Assembly (NCBI RefSeq): GCF_014633365.1
Contig: NC_068345.1
Location: forward strand, 14,020,058 to 14,084,057
DNA: 64,000 nt
Direction of reading: 5' to 3'
From: Diospyros lotus
Lineage: Eukaryota; Streptophyta; Magnoliopsida; Ericales; Ebenaceae
In this document: positions 43,830 through 55,379 of the stretch, piece by piece
How the letters are laid out: every line of letters starts with the position of its first letter
Numbering within the stretch: the first letter of the stretch is position 1
Made by a program: the position numbers and the translations under genes
Notes under the pieces: model-generated
The model's input: the letters and a program-made list of their open reading frames with translations, nothing else
The model's database searches: none
Told to the model about the DNA's origin: nothing

Positions 43830-45320
43830 TTTCCCTCGAACTTTCTTTGGCTCTCTTCGGTTTTTTTCTAGCGCTTGGCCTTCGCCTGGTCTGCTCTCCT
43901 GGGCGCGGAGACAGGAAAATACTCGGCGATTGCCTTCAACTGGCGACATTCATTTGGGCTTCCTTCTGGACCCTTGAGGTTGCCCCAAAGTGGGTTGGGC
44001 CGAAACCTCATGTCCACTCAAACCCAAGCGTTACATTTAGAAAACAACGGCAAGTGTACACATAAGAAGGTTGGATCCTTCTAAATTTTAGAATGATCGT
44101 TCTTGTGCAATCTTTGATAGTCGTGTTTTTAATTATTTTAAGAAAAAAAATTATAAGTTGAACATTTGATCCTTGCGTAAAACGAAGATCAAACTCTCAA
44201 CTCACCAAATTAACACCGACATATTACTCGTCTGACCGCTTAATCTATATGTGGGGGGTGAGGGTTGATCCTCCTAAATCTTATGCTTGTCAGGAGATCT
44301 TATGAATTATTTCACTTGAATTACTCTTGCTCATAGTGATATTGCATGAGAAACAACTATATTAGATGCATTCAAATTAACACACGTGATAATGAGTTTG
44401 AATGCATACACATCATTACAAAATATCCACATGACTATGCGAATGTGGGTCAAATATATTTTTTTATTTTTGTATTTTTATATTTTTTTGTGATTATTCA
44501 AATTTTTTTGTTATTTTAACTACATCTCTTGTCTTGTCCTGTATTTTTAAGTCAATTTAATTATTATACTTTAATCTTTTATTTGTTTGATAATCTAAAT
44601 TTTTTATTATTTTAATCATACCTCTAAACTTATATTTTTGAATTAATTTAATTATTATATTTTAATATAAACAAAGTGTGATGTGTACTTTATTATCTTA
44701 TTTTATTTTTTTATACACATATATTACAAAGACGAATTGATGTGCGTGCACGGCTACGTTGCAGAATGAGGTCTTGCATGATGATTTGTGGCGTGAGCCA
44801 GCTTAATGGCCATGTTAGTGTAGGTGTAATGCTATAATTTAATTCTTGAAATCCTCTCCGTGCAATGCACGGCCGGGATTGGTGTTATTAAGTAGTAATG
44901 TGCATTATAAATTATAAGTTAAAAATATATTTTTGTCTCTGAATTTTTCCCCAGTTAATCGCTTATGTCCCTTTAAGTTGAGGGAGATTTATTATGCTCC
45001 TCAAATTGTAACAAATGACCTATTACATCTCTTAAATTTTAATTTGGGATCCATCATGCACCTTATTGTTAGTCAGTATTACATGTGAAATCAAGCACGG
45101 TTCAAGAAGATTATAGATGAAACGGGTCTCTCATTTCTTTGCGTTTTCTCTCTAGACCCATCTCTAGCTTCTCCATCGCCGTTAATGCCTCCATCTCCTC
45201 CATATTGGCCATCAACCATCACCTCTAACCCCATTCCCATTGTCTCCATAAAAGTAATTGTTAAATATATATATACACATTGCCGACTACCAAAGATAAA
45301 AAAATCCTATATAGTATATA

Positions 45321-45796
45321 TGTAATGTCTCCGACAAGCAACATGTGGGCGTGGCCCAAGCACGTCCACGCAAGGCGCTCCCACGAGAGCTATATGTGGC
45401 CATGCGGGGCCATGCGTAGGTAAGGGGGCCGAAGCAGTTGCGACAGGTGTCAGCCAGGCAAGCATTAAGGCCCACAAACAGTTGCTACACGTGATGCATT
45501 CGACCCTATGGTTCAGTAGTGACGGTTATGAGGTATAACTGCTTGTATTTTCTGTAGCCTATATGTATGTGGCTTTGTGGGCGATTTTGGTAGCTTTTAA
45601 ACAGAAGAGCATAGCCCAAACCATTTTCCTTTGTATTCTTGAATTGAATAGAAGGTTGGAATTTTTTCCCGTATTCTTTATGTGTGTTTTCCTTTGTTTG
45701 GTGAATTAACCCCAGAGGGTTATTGGCTGATCTAATTAGGCGAACTTAGAGCCATCACAAGGTTCTTGGTCGGAATCCAGGGCTAGTCTTGTGACA
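45321..45796 (+). repeat. 5' LTR of the chromovirus, internally deleted
   Basis: Compared with the 3' copy, about 378 bases are missing after the first 19 bases: the text jumps from CCGACAAGC straight to AACATGTGGGC. The remaining part aligns throughout. The 3' copy has AGC at both corresponding positions, so the loss probably used a short microhomology. Confidence 0.85.
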
Positions 45797-46382
45797 AGTT
45801 GGTATCAGAGTCTAGTTGGTTGCTATACAAAAAAGCAGGTAAAGATAAGATAACTGGTGGGAACGAAGCAGTTTGTGATCGTGTTACTCGTCTGGAAGCT
45901 CAGGTAGGGGAGATGCGACCCTACTGATGAGATCTCACTGACTCAGAAGGTGGCAAGTGCAACCTCGTCCCTAGAGGAGTTGCAAACCTTGGTGGACAAT
46001 TCCTGCACGTCATAGAAAGATCATGTTGTAGCGTAGGAAGAGACTTTGGTTGCCAAGATGGCTGCCTTGGAGGCAAATCTAACTGCTCAAGTAGAAGCTC
46101 ATAATGCAGCCTTGAAGGATCAAATTGCTGCCCTGCAAGGGAATGTTGCCCTGCTAATACGTGCACTGATGAGTGGACCCTCTGGTGGGGGCGAGACAAC
46201 ATCAAAGCTAAAGGTGCCCAAGCATAAGGCCTTCACTAGGGTGCAGGAATCAAAGACTCTAGAGAACTTTCTGTGGGACATGGAGACAGTACTTCAAGAC
46301 TGCTCGCATACCTAAGGGCGAGAAGATGGATCTCCCAAGCATGTTCTTGGCGAGGGATGCAAAGCTTTGGTGGCAAACCCGT

Positions 46383-48010
46383 TGATTAGTGGTCAATTTT
46401 GTTATAATTTTACCCTTATTTTGATCTTAAAATGGGTTAAATTGAATATTATTATGCATTTTGTGATTGCGTGCAGGTTTAAAAATATATAAAATAAAAA
46501 AATAAATATAATATATATAATATATGGATTAGAAGCCCAACACAAGAAAGGGCCAAGCCTAAAATAAGGAAGGGCCAAGCTCAAAACAAAGAAAAGCCCA
46601 AGTCCCACAAATCGCTTACATCATGGGTTGGAATGATGTCATCCTTTACATCAAGTCACGAGGTTTCAAGAACTACATTTTTGCCCGAATTTTTTGAGTA
46701 ATTAGATATTTTTTTATCTTTTATTTTTAAATTAGGTATTTTGTTTTTCTTTTTATTATTAAATTAGATTTTTTTTATATTTTTAAATTAGACAATTACA
46801 TGGTCCTCATTGCATCTTGTGGACTATAAATAGATCATTTTGGGTGCATTTGTAACCATTCAATTTTTCTATAATGAAAGCATAGTTGTGTTCTTAGAAT
46901 TTCTCTCTCAAATTTTAACTTTTGTTTCCACATAGTTGTGTTATCTTAGAATTTCTCTCTCAAATCTTCAACTTTTGTTTCCATATAGTTGTCTTATGTT
47001 ATTCTTATTATCTCTTAATTATACATCGCCTATATGGTCAATTAAATATTATTTTTAAATACTATCTTTTTATTATACACTGTCTATATGGTTGGTTGAA
47101 TATTGTCTTTTAAATACTATTTTTTAATTATACACTGCATATATGGTCGGTTGAATATTGTCTTTTAATTACTGTGTTTTAATTGTATACCGCATATATG
47201 GTCGGTTGAATATTGTCTTTTAATTATTGTCTTTTAATTTCTATAATTTTAATTCCTGCCAATTTATTTTCAAATAAAGATGAGTAGCTAAATCCAATCT
47301 TGGGTTAAAGCAAGGACAATGTCTAACGTCAATGATTCCCAAAGAAGAAAGCTGCGCTTCAAATGTGTAATATTAATTTGATTTAATTTAAGCAGTGTGC
47401 GTATAGTGTATCTTTGAGTTTGGATTGGAGCATTAGCCTAACTTAGAATTTTCATGCCACGTATGGAGATTGCTAGATCTGGAAATGTTTTCATACCCAA
47501 GCCCAAATGATTAATCTGTATTTATAAATTTTGTCTGTGGGATATAATTCAATTTATGGTAATTGCTTAACTTAGAATTTTCATGTCATGTATAGAGATT
47601 GCTTAAACAAGAATTATCATTATCTTGAACTAAAATTACTGACAAATCTGCAAAACTTAATTCAAATGGATATTACTGATATTTTCTATTAAATTAGGAA
47701 TTAATTAGTTTTGACACTAAAATTGTCTTGACCCAAGCTGCTTAAATTCAATGTTAGTCTTAATTCTTGCCTTTAGATCATCTTAATCACCTCCTAAAAT
47801 CAAATCTTTTGTGATTTTTGTTTTTAACCATAAATAATCTCCCTATGAACCGACTCAGACTCACCTGAAATATAAATTTAAAATTGTACTACACGCACAC
47901 TCGCACACTGGTGAGTATAATCGCCCTATACCTGCTTTAACAATAGGATTAATGTTGATGAATTTGGTTGTTGTTTTGATAAATAAATGTGCAGGGTAGC
48001 ATAACAATCA
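46383..48010 (+). mobile_element. Solo LTR inserted in the chromovirus gag
   Basis: Begins TGATTAGTGG and ends ATAACAATCA, with TGATT/AATCA as perfect terminal inverse. The exact 5-bp duplication CCCGT lies on both sides (46378-46382; 48011-48015). Removing it rejoins the gag text. At 1628 bp with no coding capacity it is a textbook solo LTR. Orientation is uncertain; the AATGAAAGCAT leader-like text near 46875 suggests plus. Confidence 0.88.
47031..47250. repeat. 55-bp tandem repeat, four units, within the solo LTR
   Basis: The TATATGG core recurs at 47031, 47085, 47140 and 47195, spacing 54-55 bases. Each unit has GGTCGGTTGAATATTGTCTT and TTTTAATTATACACTGC or variants. Confidence 0.85.
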
Positions 48011-48669
48011 CCCGTGTGTCAACAGATGACAAGGACAAGCCTCGAATTTAGAAGTGGGATGAACTGAAGGCAGAGTTAAAGGCTCAGTTCCTGCCTTCAC
48101 ACGAATTATGAATAGCTAGTGAAGCTCTAAAGCAGTTGAAACAAACTAGAACCGTATGGGATTATGTCAAGCAATTCAGCTCGCTTATGTTGTATATTGA
48201 CAAGATGTCAGAGGAGGATCGCCTATTCAACTTCATGTCTAGTCTCCAAGCTTGGGCCCAAACAGAGATTAGGAGGCAGGATGTGAAGGATTTGACTTCA
48301 GCAATGGTTGTTGTAGATGCCCTTATAGACTTGCGGGCCTTGAAGGCCAATGATGGTGTTGTTGGCAAGGCCAAGGATAAATGCAAGAAGAAGGATGATC
48401 GTAGGCCAGATCAAAAGAGCAGTTACAAGGGAAAAAGGCAAAGGTATTGTGGCTGAGACGAGGAAACCCAAGATTGGGGGATGTTTCATATGTGATGGGC
48501 CACACATGGCGCATGAGTGCCCAAGGCGTGAGTGGCTCAATGCATTAGTTGTTGAGGGAAAGCAAGACACAAAGAATGTTGAACATGAGGAGGTGCGGGT
48601 GAGCCCTCTTCAATTGTTGGTCGATGCAATCCAAGCCAAGTCAGCTAGTGGCTTAGTTTGAGTGGAGAT

Positions 48670-49400
48670 TGTACTGAATAGTGAAGACTGTTATGCGTTA
48701 GTGACAGTGCAGCCTCGCATAACTTCATGGCAGGAAGGTTGGTAATGGCACTTGGGCTGATGGTGGAGTCGTGCTAGAATCGCATCAAAGCTATGAATTC
48801 AGCTGCCCAGGGGGTACTGGGTTTAACTTCAAAGGTGGTTGTCTCTGTTGGTCCATGGAGGGGGACGTTGCCCTTCATGGTGGTGTCACTTGATGACTTT
48901 GATGTCATCTTGGGAGTAGACAGCACCCATGATACACCTAGGTGGAGTGATGTTCTTTGATGAACTGCAACCTTGCTTTGTGAAGCAAGCCATGTTTGAC
49001 AAGTCGCTGGTTAAAGGAGGTAGGAGCAGCATGTTACTCTCTACTATATAGGTCGAGCAAGGCCTTAAGAGAGGGGAAACTACATATTTGGCAACCATGA
49101 TCGAAATAAAGCCAGATTAGTGGGTGGAAGTCCCTGATGTGGTGGCAGACTTGTTGGCCGAATTTACTAATGTCATGCCACCAGAGTTGCCAAAGGCCTT
49201 GCCGCCTAGGAGGCCAGTGGATCATTAGATTGAGTTGCAGCCTGGTGCACGACCCGCTAAAGCGCCTTATAGGATGGCACCACCTGAGTTAGCAGAGTTG
49301 AGGAGGCAGTTGAAGGACTTGCTGGATGCAGGCTTGATCCAGCCATCGAAGGCACCCTATGGTGCTCTTGTGCTCTTCCAGAAGAAGCAGGATGGGTCTC
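48670..49400 (+). pseudogene. Chromovirus protease and RT N-terminal region, broken
   Basis: The protease motif reads D-S-A-A-S-H-N-F (about 48696-48720); the usual D-S-G is D-S-A. Further on is [20 protein letters not shown] (about 49235-49290), the standard segment before RT, then [19 protein letters not shown]. Stops occur at 49048 and 49119, and near 49227 and 49404. Acts as part of the polyprotein; no intact product. Confidence 0.75.
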
Positions 49401-50590
49401 TTTGAATATGTGTCGACTACAGAGCCCTCAACAAGGTGACCATCAAGAACAAGTACCTAATTCCACTTATTGCAGACTTGTTTGATAGGCTGGCACATGC
49501 CACCTACTTCACCAAGCTGGAATTGTGTTCAGAATATTGGCAGGTGCGCATAGCAAAGGGAGATGAGGGAAATACTACTTGTGTAACCAGGTATGGGGCC
49601 TCTGAGTTTTTGGTGATGCCTTTTGGCTCAACCAATGCCCCTGCTACTTTTGTAATTTGATGAATGATGTTCTCAATGAATATATCGATCAGTTTGTTTG
49701 TTGTGTACTTAGATGATATTGTGATCTATAGTGAGACGTTGGATGATCATTTGATGCACTTAAGGAAGGTGTTCTCACGACTTAGGGAACATCAGCTCTA
49801 TGTGAAGAAGGAAAAATGCGAGTTTTCCCAAAAGGAGATTATGTTGTTGGGGCATCGTGTTAACAAAGGGCGTGTCAAGATGGATGACAAGAAAGTGCAA
49901 GTGATAGTCAATTAGTCTGCTCTAACAAAGATGTTAGAACTTAGATCTTTCCTTAGTTTGGCCAGCTATTATAGGAAATTTATCCAGGGGTATTCGAAGA
50001 CGGTTACTTCCTTGACCGATCTCTTAAAGAAGGACAAGGTGTGGCAGTGGGCTGCTAAGTGTCAAGAAGAATTTAACTAGCTGAAGGCTGCTATAGCTTC
50101 AGAGTTGGTACTGAAGTTGCCTGATTTTGAGCAATTGTTCAAGGTACACTGATGCTTCTGACAGGGCTATTGGTGGCGTCTTGATGCAGGATGGACATCC
50201 GGTTGTATTCAAGAGTTGGAAGTTGAATAATGCTAAGCAGCGATACTAAACACGTGAGAAGGATATGCTGGCTGTTGTGCACTACTTGCAATTGTGGCGA
50301 GTATATTTGCTGGGGACAGCATTTACAATGTGCATTAATAATGTAGCCAATATGTACTTCTCAACACAGAAAAAGTTAACTGCTAAGCAGGCTTGTTGGC
50401 AGCAATTTTTGTCCGAGTATGACTTTGTGTGGCAACATAAGGTAGGGACTAGTAATCGAGTGGTCGATGCTTTGAGTAGGAAACATGTGCAAATAGTGGT
50501 GGAAGCTATTAGCAGTTTCAATACTCTGTTCTTGGATCGGGTTTGGGAACAGGCGAAGACTAACAGTCAGTATCAAAAGTTAGTGTAGCA
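49400..50590 (+). pseudogene. Chromovirus reverse transcriptase and RNase H, broken
   Basis: RT blocks: [47 protein letters not shown] frameshift follows near 49655, then FVVYLDDIVIYSETLDDHLM with the YLDD box intact (about 49707-49718). RNase H follows, with DASDRAIGGVLMQDG near 50155-50200 and KLTAKQACWQQFLSEYDFVW to about 50560 (HKVGTSNRVVDALSRK). In-frame stops near 49913, 50080 and 50247. Confidence 0.85.
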
Positions 50591-51800
50591 AGTGGCTGAG
50601 GGCACAGTGCATCGCTATTGGCTTAGCAATGACTTGTTGCATGTAAAAGGGGACCGACTGTACGTGCCTTATGGCGCAACCTTGCAAAAGTTGCTGATGC
50701 TTGAGACCCATGACACAGCATGGGCAGGCCACCTGAGAATAGCAAGGATGAAGGCATTGCTTGCACGCAGCTACTATTGGCCCAAGATGGATGATGACAT
50801 ACAGGCCTATGTCAGGACCTACTGGTGTGCCAGTAGGACAAGATTGAGAGAAGAAGGAAACCAGTCTTGCTGCAGCCTCTTCCAGTCCTAAACGATCGTG
50901 GGTGTCGATTTTGATGGACTTCATAACAGGTTTTCTCAAGGTGGATGGGAAAGATATGATTATGGTGGTGGTTGATTGGTTTTCTAAGTATGCAATGTTT
51001 GTAGCTACACAGAAAGCATGTAAGACCAAGATCATTGCTGAGCTTTTCTTCAAGCATGTGGTCAAGTATTTTGAGTTTCTAGAAGATGTGGTCAGTGATC
51101 TAGATGCAAGATTTACAAGCATGTTTTGGACTTCGTTGTTCAACATGATGGGGTCGGAGTTGAAATTCTCAACAGCAAACCATCCTCAAACTAATAGTCA
51201 GACTGCAAGGGTGAATGCGTTGTTGGAAGAGTATATCTGACATTATGCGACAGCAAGTCAGAGAAATCGAGTGAGTCTTCTAGATGTTGCTCAATTCTGC
51301 TATAACTTGCATAAGTCTTCTTCTATGGGTCGAAGTCCGTTTGAGTTAGCAATGGGCCAACAGCCCTTGACACCACATGAAGTGGCCCAAACAGATGTAG
51401 AAAGTTGGTGTCCAACTACATATCGGTTTGCCAAGGAGAGGTAGGACATGCTTGAGGAAGCACAAGACAGCTTCGACAAAGCTGCTAGACGCATGAAAAA
51501 GTATGCAGATCAAGGGAGACGACCCTTAGAGTTTACTGTAGGGGATAAGGTATGGATGAAACTTACTCCCCAGATTTGGAAGCAAATCACTAATAAGAAG
51601 GTGCATCATGGGTTGATTCCAAGGTATGATGGCCCTTTTGAGGTGGTGCAACGAGTTGGTGTTGTAGCATATATATTACTACTACCCGAGAGGCTAAAAA
51701 TACATCCAACTTTCCATGTGAGTTTTCTAAAACCTTACTATGAGGACAACACTCCTGGTCGGGTGCAGGCCAAGAGGGCCCCTCCAACTATCCGGGTGTA
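50590..51800 (+). pseudogene. Chromovirus integrase, broken, catalytic Glu lost
   Basis: The zinc-binding N-terminal region includes HDTAWAGHLRIARMKALLAR, but the second CxxC half is damaged (TYWCASRTR). The core reads MDFITGFLKVDGKDMIMVVV, then VSDLDARFTSMFWTSLFNMM, FSTANHPQT and QTARVNALLEEY. The usual catalytic Glu of the D,D-35-E triad (QTER) is Ala here, codon GCA at 51204-51206. The C-terminal part (51448-51801) has GDKVWMKLTPQIWKQ and LIPRYDGPFEVVQRVG, typical of chromoviruses. Confidence 0.85.
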
Positions 51801-52003
51801 GCATGATCGAGAGATTGAGCCAATCCTAGATCATCGTACATTAGGGGCAAGAAAAAAGAACAGTCGTGTGCAGTACTTAGTAAGATGGAAGGGAACTCCA
51901 GTAGGGGAAGAAAGTTCAGAGAAGGGATACAACCTTATGGCAGTTTGAAGACATCATACAACAGTACTTGTCTTCACTTTCGACGAGGGCATTGGAACCT
52001 TCT
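51795..52003 (+). pseudogene. Chromodomain at the chromovirus integrase C terminus
   Basis: REIEPILDHRT and VQYLVRWKGTPV form the chromodomain strand pair that targets these elements to marked chromatin. The third helix, usually with a W-E motif, is present but frame-shifted (SSEKGYNLMAV). This places the element in the chromovirus branch of Ty3/Gypsy. Confidence 0.8.
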
Positions 52004-52016
52004 GGTAGGGGTGATT

Positions 52017-52864
52017 TGTAATGTCTCCAACAAGCTCACTGAAATTTACTCGGCTTCGGTGAAGCATAGTGGTACGAGGGTGGCGTGTCATGGCAGGTTA
52101 TGAGCGGATGGCAGGCTCAAGTGTTGGATGGCACAGGGCTGTTATGCCAAGTATGCATGGTAATACATCAGTGTGCGGTAGAATAGGCCTCGATGGCTGA
52201 GGCGCCTACATACAAGGCAACGGGTGGCATGGCTAGCACGCACAGATGGAGCTGGACCTGATTGTGTAGGGCAGATGCCACAGGGGCAGCTACGCAAGTA
52301 GAGATATGTGAGCACGTTGGCAAGTTGAGCTGGCCGATCGAGAGGTGTGGGACACGGGCGCAATCTGTGTGCCTTAGCAGGAAGCAAGGCCAATAGGCAA
52401 GAATGGTTGCAGCAACATGCGAGCATGGCCCAAGCACTCCTGTAATGTGCGTAGCACATCCTGGCAAGGCTCACCCATGAGGGTCATGCGTGCGTAAGGG
52501 GGCTGAAGCAATTGTTACAGGTGTCAGCCAAGCAAGCCACGCGGCTCACAGACGGTTGTTGCACGTGATGTATGCGGCCCTATGATTCAATAGTGACGGT
52601 TATGAGGCATAACTGCTTGTATTTTTTGTAGCCTATATGTATGTGGCTTTGTGGGCGATTTTGGTGGTTTTTAGAGAAAGAGCATAGCCCAAGTCATTTT
52701 CCTTTGTATTCTCGAATTGAATAAAAGGTTGGGATTTTTCCCGTATTCTTTGTGTGTGATTTCCTTTGGTGAATTAACCCCGGAGGGTTGTTGGCTGATC
52801 TAAGTAGGCGAACTTAGAGCCATCACAAGGTTCTTGGTCAGAATCTAGGGCTAGTCTTGTGACA
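52017..52864 (+). repeat. 3' LTR of the chromovirus
   Basis: The longer, presumably original, version (848 bp). It contains CTCGAATTGAATAAAAGG (polyadenylation-like AATAAA near 52718) and ends CTTGTGACA before the TA repeat. The apparent ORFs inside are spurious. Confidence 0.85.
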
Positions 52865-53569
52865 ATATATATATATATATAGTATACACACACACACACA
52901 ATGCAAGATCAATGAAACCCGATCGAGTTTCATTTTCAAATGAAGCCCAATTGGGTTTCATCTCGAAAGGGTTTCTTCTTCAACTCTTCCCACAAACAGA
53001 GAGTTTCATCTTTAAGAAGAATAAAATACGGCCAACGACGAAGAAGAGGAAGATGTGGCAATTGACACTGTGTATATATATATATATATTTAACAACCAC
53101 ACTATGCAATGTATGTATGTATGTATTAATATAAAATTTTAATAAATAATTATGTATAATTTATCAATATTTAATGATAAAATTTTATCAATTAAACATC
53201 AATATATATTGCATAAATATAAAAATTTAATATATAATCGTGTATAATTTATTAACATATATATATTATATTAATATAAAATTTTGTCTAAGCAAGTGTA
53301 TCTCATGCGCAGGATTTTGGGATTTGAGGGGTGTAATAGGTTTTTTTTGCAACTTGAGAGGGCACAATAAGTCCCCCCCCCCCCTCTCCCACCTCAAGTT
53401 AAGGGGCATAAATGGTTAAACGAGAAGAGTTTAGGGGCAAAAATATATTTTTAACCCAAATTATGTAATAATGAAGTTATAAGAATTTTAGTTTTTGGTA
53501 AAAGAAACCTATGATTAAAGGAAAAGCCCAATACCTAAAGCAAACAAAATAATATATATTCTTTTAGAT

Positions 53570-54225
53570 TAGGTGGTAATTAAAGTCACAACCTTAGAGG
53601 AGTCGAGAACTAAATAACGATAATATTTTGTCATCTCAAGGGATCTCAGTGAATATGGTTCACCTTGACCATTTAGCCATGACCTTTACATTTTGAGGAT
53701 CTACTTAAATACCTTAACTGGATATATTGGTCCCTAAGAAAGCCTTATCATGCCAAAATTCACATAGAGAAGTTGACATGTAGATTGTTATCCTTGAAGA
53801 GTCTATAATACCACTCATAGATGTTACTTATGATCTTCATCTATGTTGGAGTAGACTAATATATCGTTTGGTTTGAAATAAAGCTTTCGGTATATCCTCC
53901 TCCTATATTTTCAACTGGTGATACCTTATTTGTAAGTTAATCTTAAAAAATCTCCTTGCTCATTGAAGTTGATCAAGCGAGTCATTTATATAAGGTAATG
54001 GATATCGATTTTTGAATAGTTGCTTTATCTGGTTGTCAGTAGTTTATTCACAATCTCAAACTCCCATTCTTTTTCTTTACAAAAAGTACTAGTGCACCCC
54101 AAATTGATGTACTCAAGTTGACAAATCCCTTGCATAACATTTCCTGTGACTTCTCCTTAAGCTTCTTCAATAGATCTCAAATCAGATATTTCTACTGAAA
54201 GTTATGTCCAAAACAATAGAGCATG
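53570..54225 (-). pseudogene. Ty3/Gypsy reverse transcriptase, minus strand, decayed
   Basis: On the minus strand: [20 protein letters not shown] at about 54060-54120 (the 'SPWGAPVLFVKKKDGSxRxCIDYR' block), then INYxQPDKATIQK, RRIYRKLYFKPND and HLxVVLxTLQ. The text passes from the 'KTAFRTRYGHYEF' region almost directly to the 'HLRxVLxxLR' region, so the stretch that carries the catalytic YxDD is deleted. Many stops. Confidence 0.7.
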
Positions 54226-54227
54226 CA

Positions 54228-55372
54228 CAGGCTACCACGACCCAAATCGAACATACAGATAGAATGTAAAACAATCCAACAAATAATTGTGTTACTCTAA
54301 TATAACTAAAAATATGTCATTCCTTGAAGGATTTTGGAGTAAATCAAGCCCCAAATAATCAATCAACAAGACCCATAAATTTTGAAGGATTTTTACAAAG
54401 ATTTTACAACCAAAAAGAAATTTTCATTTTTATCAAAAGACAGTTTATAACCATGGAAGTGAGCAAGATATACTCAAAATTGAAGAGAGATCAAGTAAAT
54501 CTACACATAAATTCAAGACGAGATAAGATCTTGCATAACAAAAGGTGATGCAAGAGAAATTGCCTTTTTTTAGATGGAGATAAACCAAGAAAAACTTGTC
54601 TTCTAACTTGAAACTCACCCTTGAAGCTTCAAATGAAGGAGATGGAAATGGAGAAGAAGAAAATCAAGAAGATGAAGAAAAACAAGAAGGGGAAGACTTC
54701 TCCGAAGTGGACGAAGAGAGAGAATAGAGGAAAACAAAGCACAATTATTGGATTGTTTTTGAAGGGGGAGACTTACCAAAAGACCCTTTTGCCCTTCACT
54801 TGTACACACAAGCACAATTATTATCATACCTTTTTTGAACATTTGTCATTTGTCATTTCTTTTCTCATTTTCTTTATCAAACCTATTTATACAATTTCCT
54901 ATTTACCCTTACCTTTTTCAAACGCAACATAAGGATATCAAGCCCTTTCTTAACATTTCACAATTAAATTACATTTCCCTTTAATCTATCTCACTACATA
55001 GCAAATGGGCTCAAGCCCAACTCATTAATTCAATTCTTACTAGTTAGGCCTAACTCACATAAGCTCAAAGAGTTTATTTTCTAACTTGGCCTAACACTTA
55101 AGGCCTAACCCTAATTGACTTGAATTTAACTAATTCACAACCCACATAGTTTAGGTCCAATCCATTAGAAATGGATTTTATTTAATTTTTAGCTATCCCA
55201 AGCCTTTAGGCTTTTCACATTAGCCCCAACCCTATACATTAAACTCTCAACCCATGTTATTAAATTTTCAACCTCTAGATTTCTCTATAATCCAAGATAT
55301 ATAAAAATATATCTATTATAAAATAAAATTATTAACCATGACATAGACCCAATAACGGGTCGTTATAGTAGT
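54228..55372 (-). mobile_element. LTR inserted between protease and RT of the minus-strand Gypsy
   Basis: Plus-strand edges TACCACGACCCAAATCG and ACGGGTCGTTATA look like mutated TG...CA ends (TGTAACGACCCG type). A TATA box GTATAAATAGG on the minus strand lies at about 54881-54891, followed by a CT-rich leader and a GGGTGAGT splice-like site near 54615-54622. So the LTR is minus-strand. No target duplication was found. Protease text ends on one side and RT text begins on the other. Confidence 0.6.
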
Positions 55373-55379
55373 AAACCTA

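Larger units (their letters stand above)
45840..48660 (+). pseudogene. Chromovirus gag, broken and interrupted by a solo LTR
   Basis: The first part runs to 46380 (LKVPKHKAFTRVQESKTLEN, then AKLWWQT). A solo LTR occupies 46383-48010. The second part resumes with KWDELKAELKAQFLP and the open piece 48136-48456 (TVWDYVKQFSSLMLYIDKMS). A CCHC knuckle C-F-I-C-D-G-P-H-M-A-H-E-C is at about 48484-48522, in the plant chromovirus CX2CX3HX4C form. Several stops interrupt both parts. Confidence 0.85.
45321..52864 (+). mobile_element. Full-length chromovirus (Ty3/Gypsy with chromodomain), inactive
   Basis: LTRs 45321-45796 and 52017-52864 both start TGTAATGTCTCC and end CTTGTGACA. ATATA flanks both sides, but in a TA-rich tract. 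The primer site TGGTATCAGAG is at 45800-45810 and the purine tract GGTAGGGGTGATT at 52004-52016. The order gag, protease, RT, RNase H, integrase, chromodomain is complete on the plus strand. Numerous stops and frameshifts, plus a 1.6-kb solo LTR inside gag, make it dead. Confidence 0.92.
44918..53457. mobile_element. TIR DNA element (about 1 kb) split by the chromovirus
   Basis: The left arm GTTAAAAATATATTTTTGTC (44918-) and the right arm, inverse, GGGTTAAAAATATATTTTTG (53457-) continue as inverted similarity for about 100 bases: CTTATGTCCCTTTAAGTTGA versus TTTATGCCCCTTAACTTGAG, then CCTATTACA in both. Flanks are AAATTATAA (44909-44917) and AAATTATGT (53458-53466), 7 of 9 identical, fitting a decayed 9-bp duplication. 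Without the chromovirus it would be about 1 kb and non-coding. Confidence 0.6.

Noticed and set aside
43604..44065. 153-codon plus-strand ORF
   Set aside because: It is antisense to MIC10 exon 1 and its leader. The minus-strand frame carries a clear family signature, the plus-strand one does not.
51885..52474. ORFs of 70-110 codons on both strands near the chromovirus 3' end
   Set aside because: They fall in the frame-shifted chromodomain tail and the 3' LTR U3 and have no domain.
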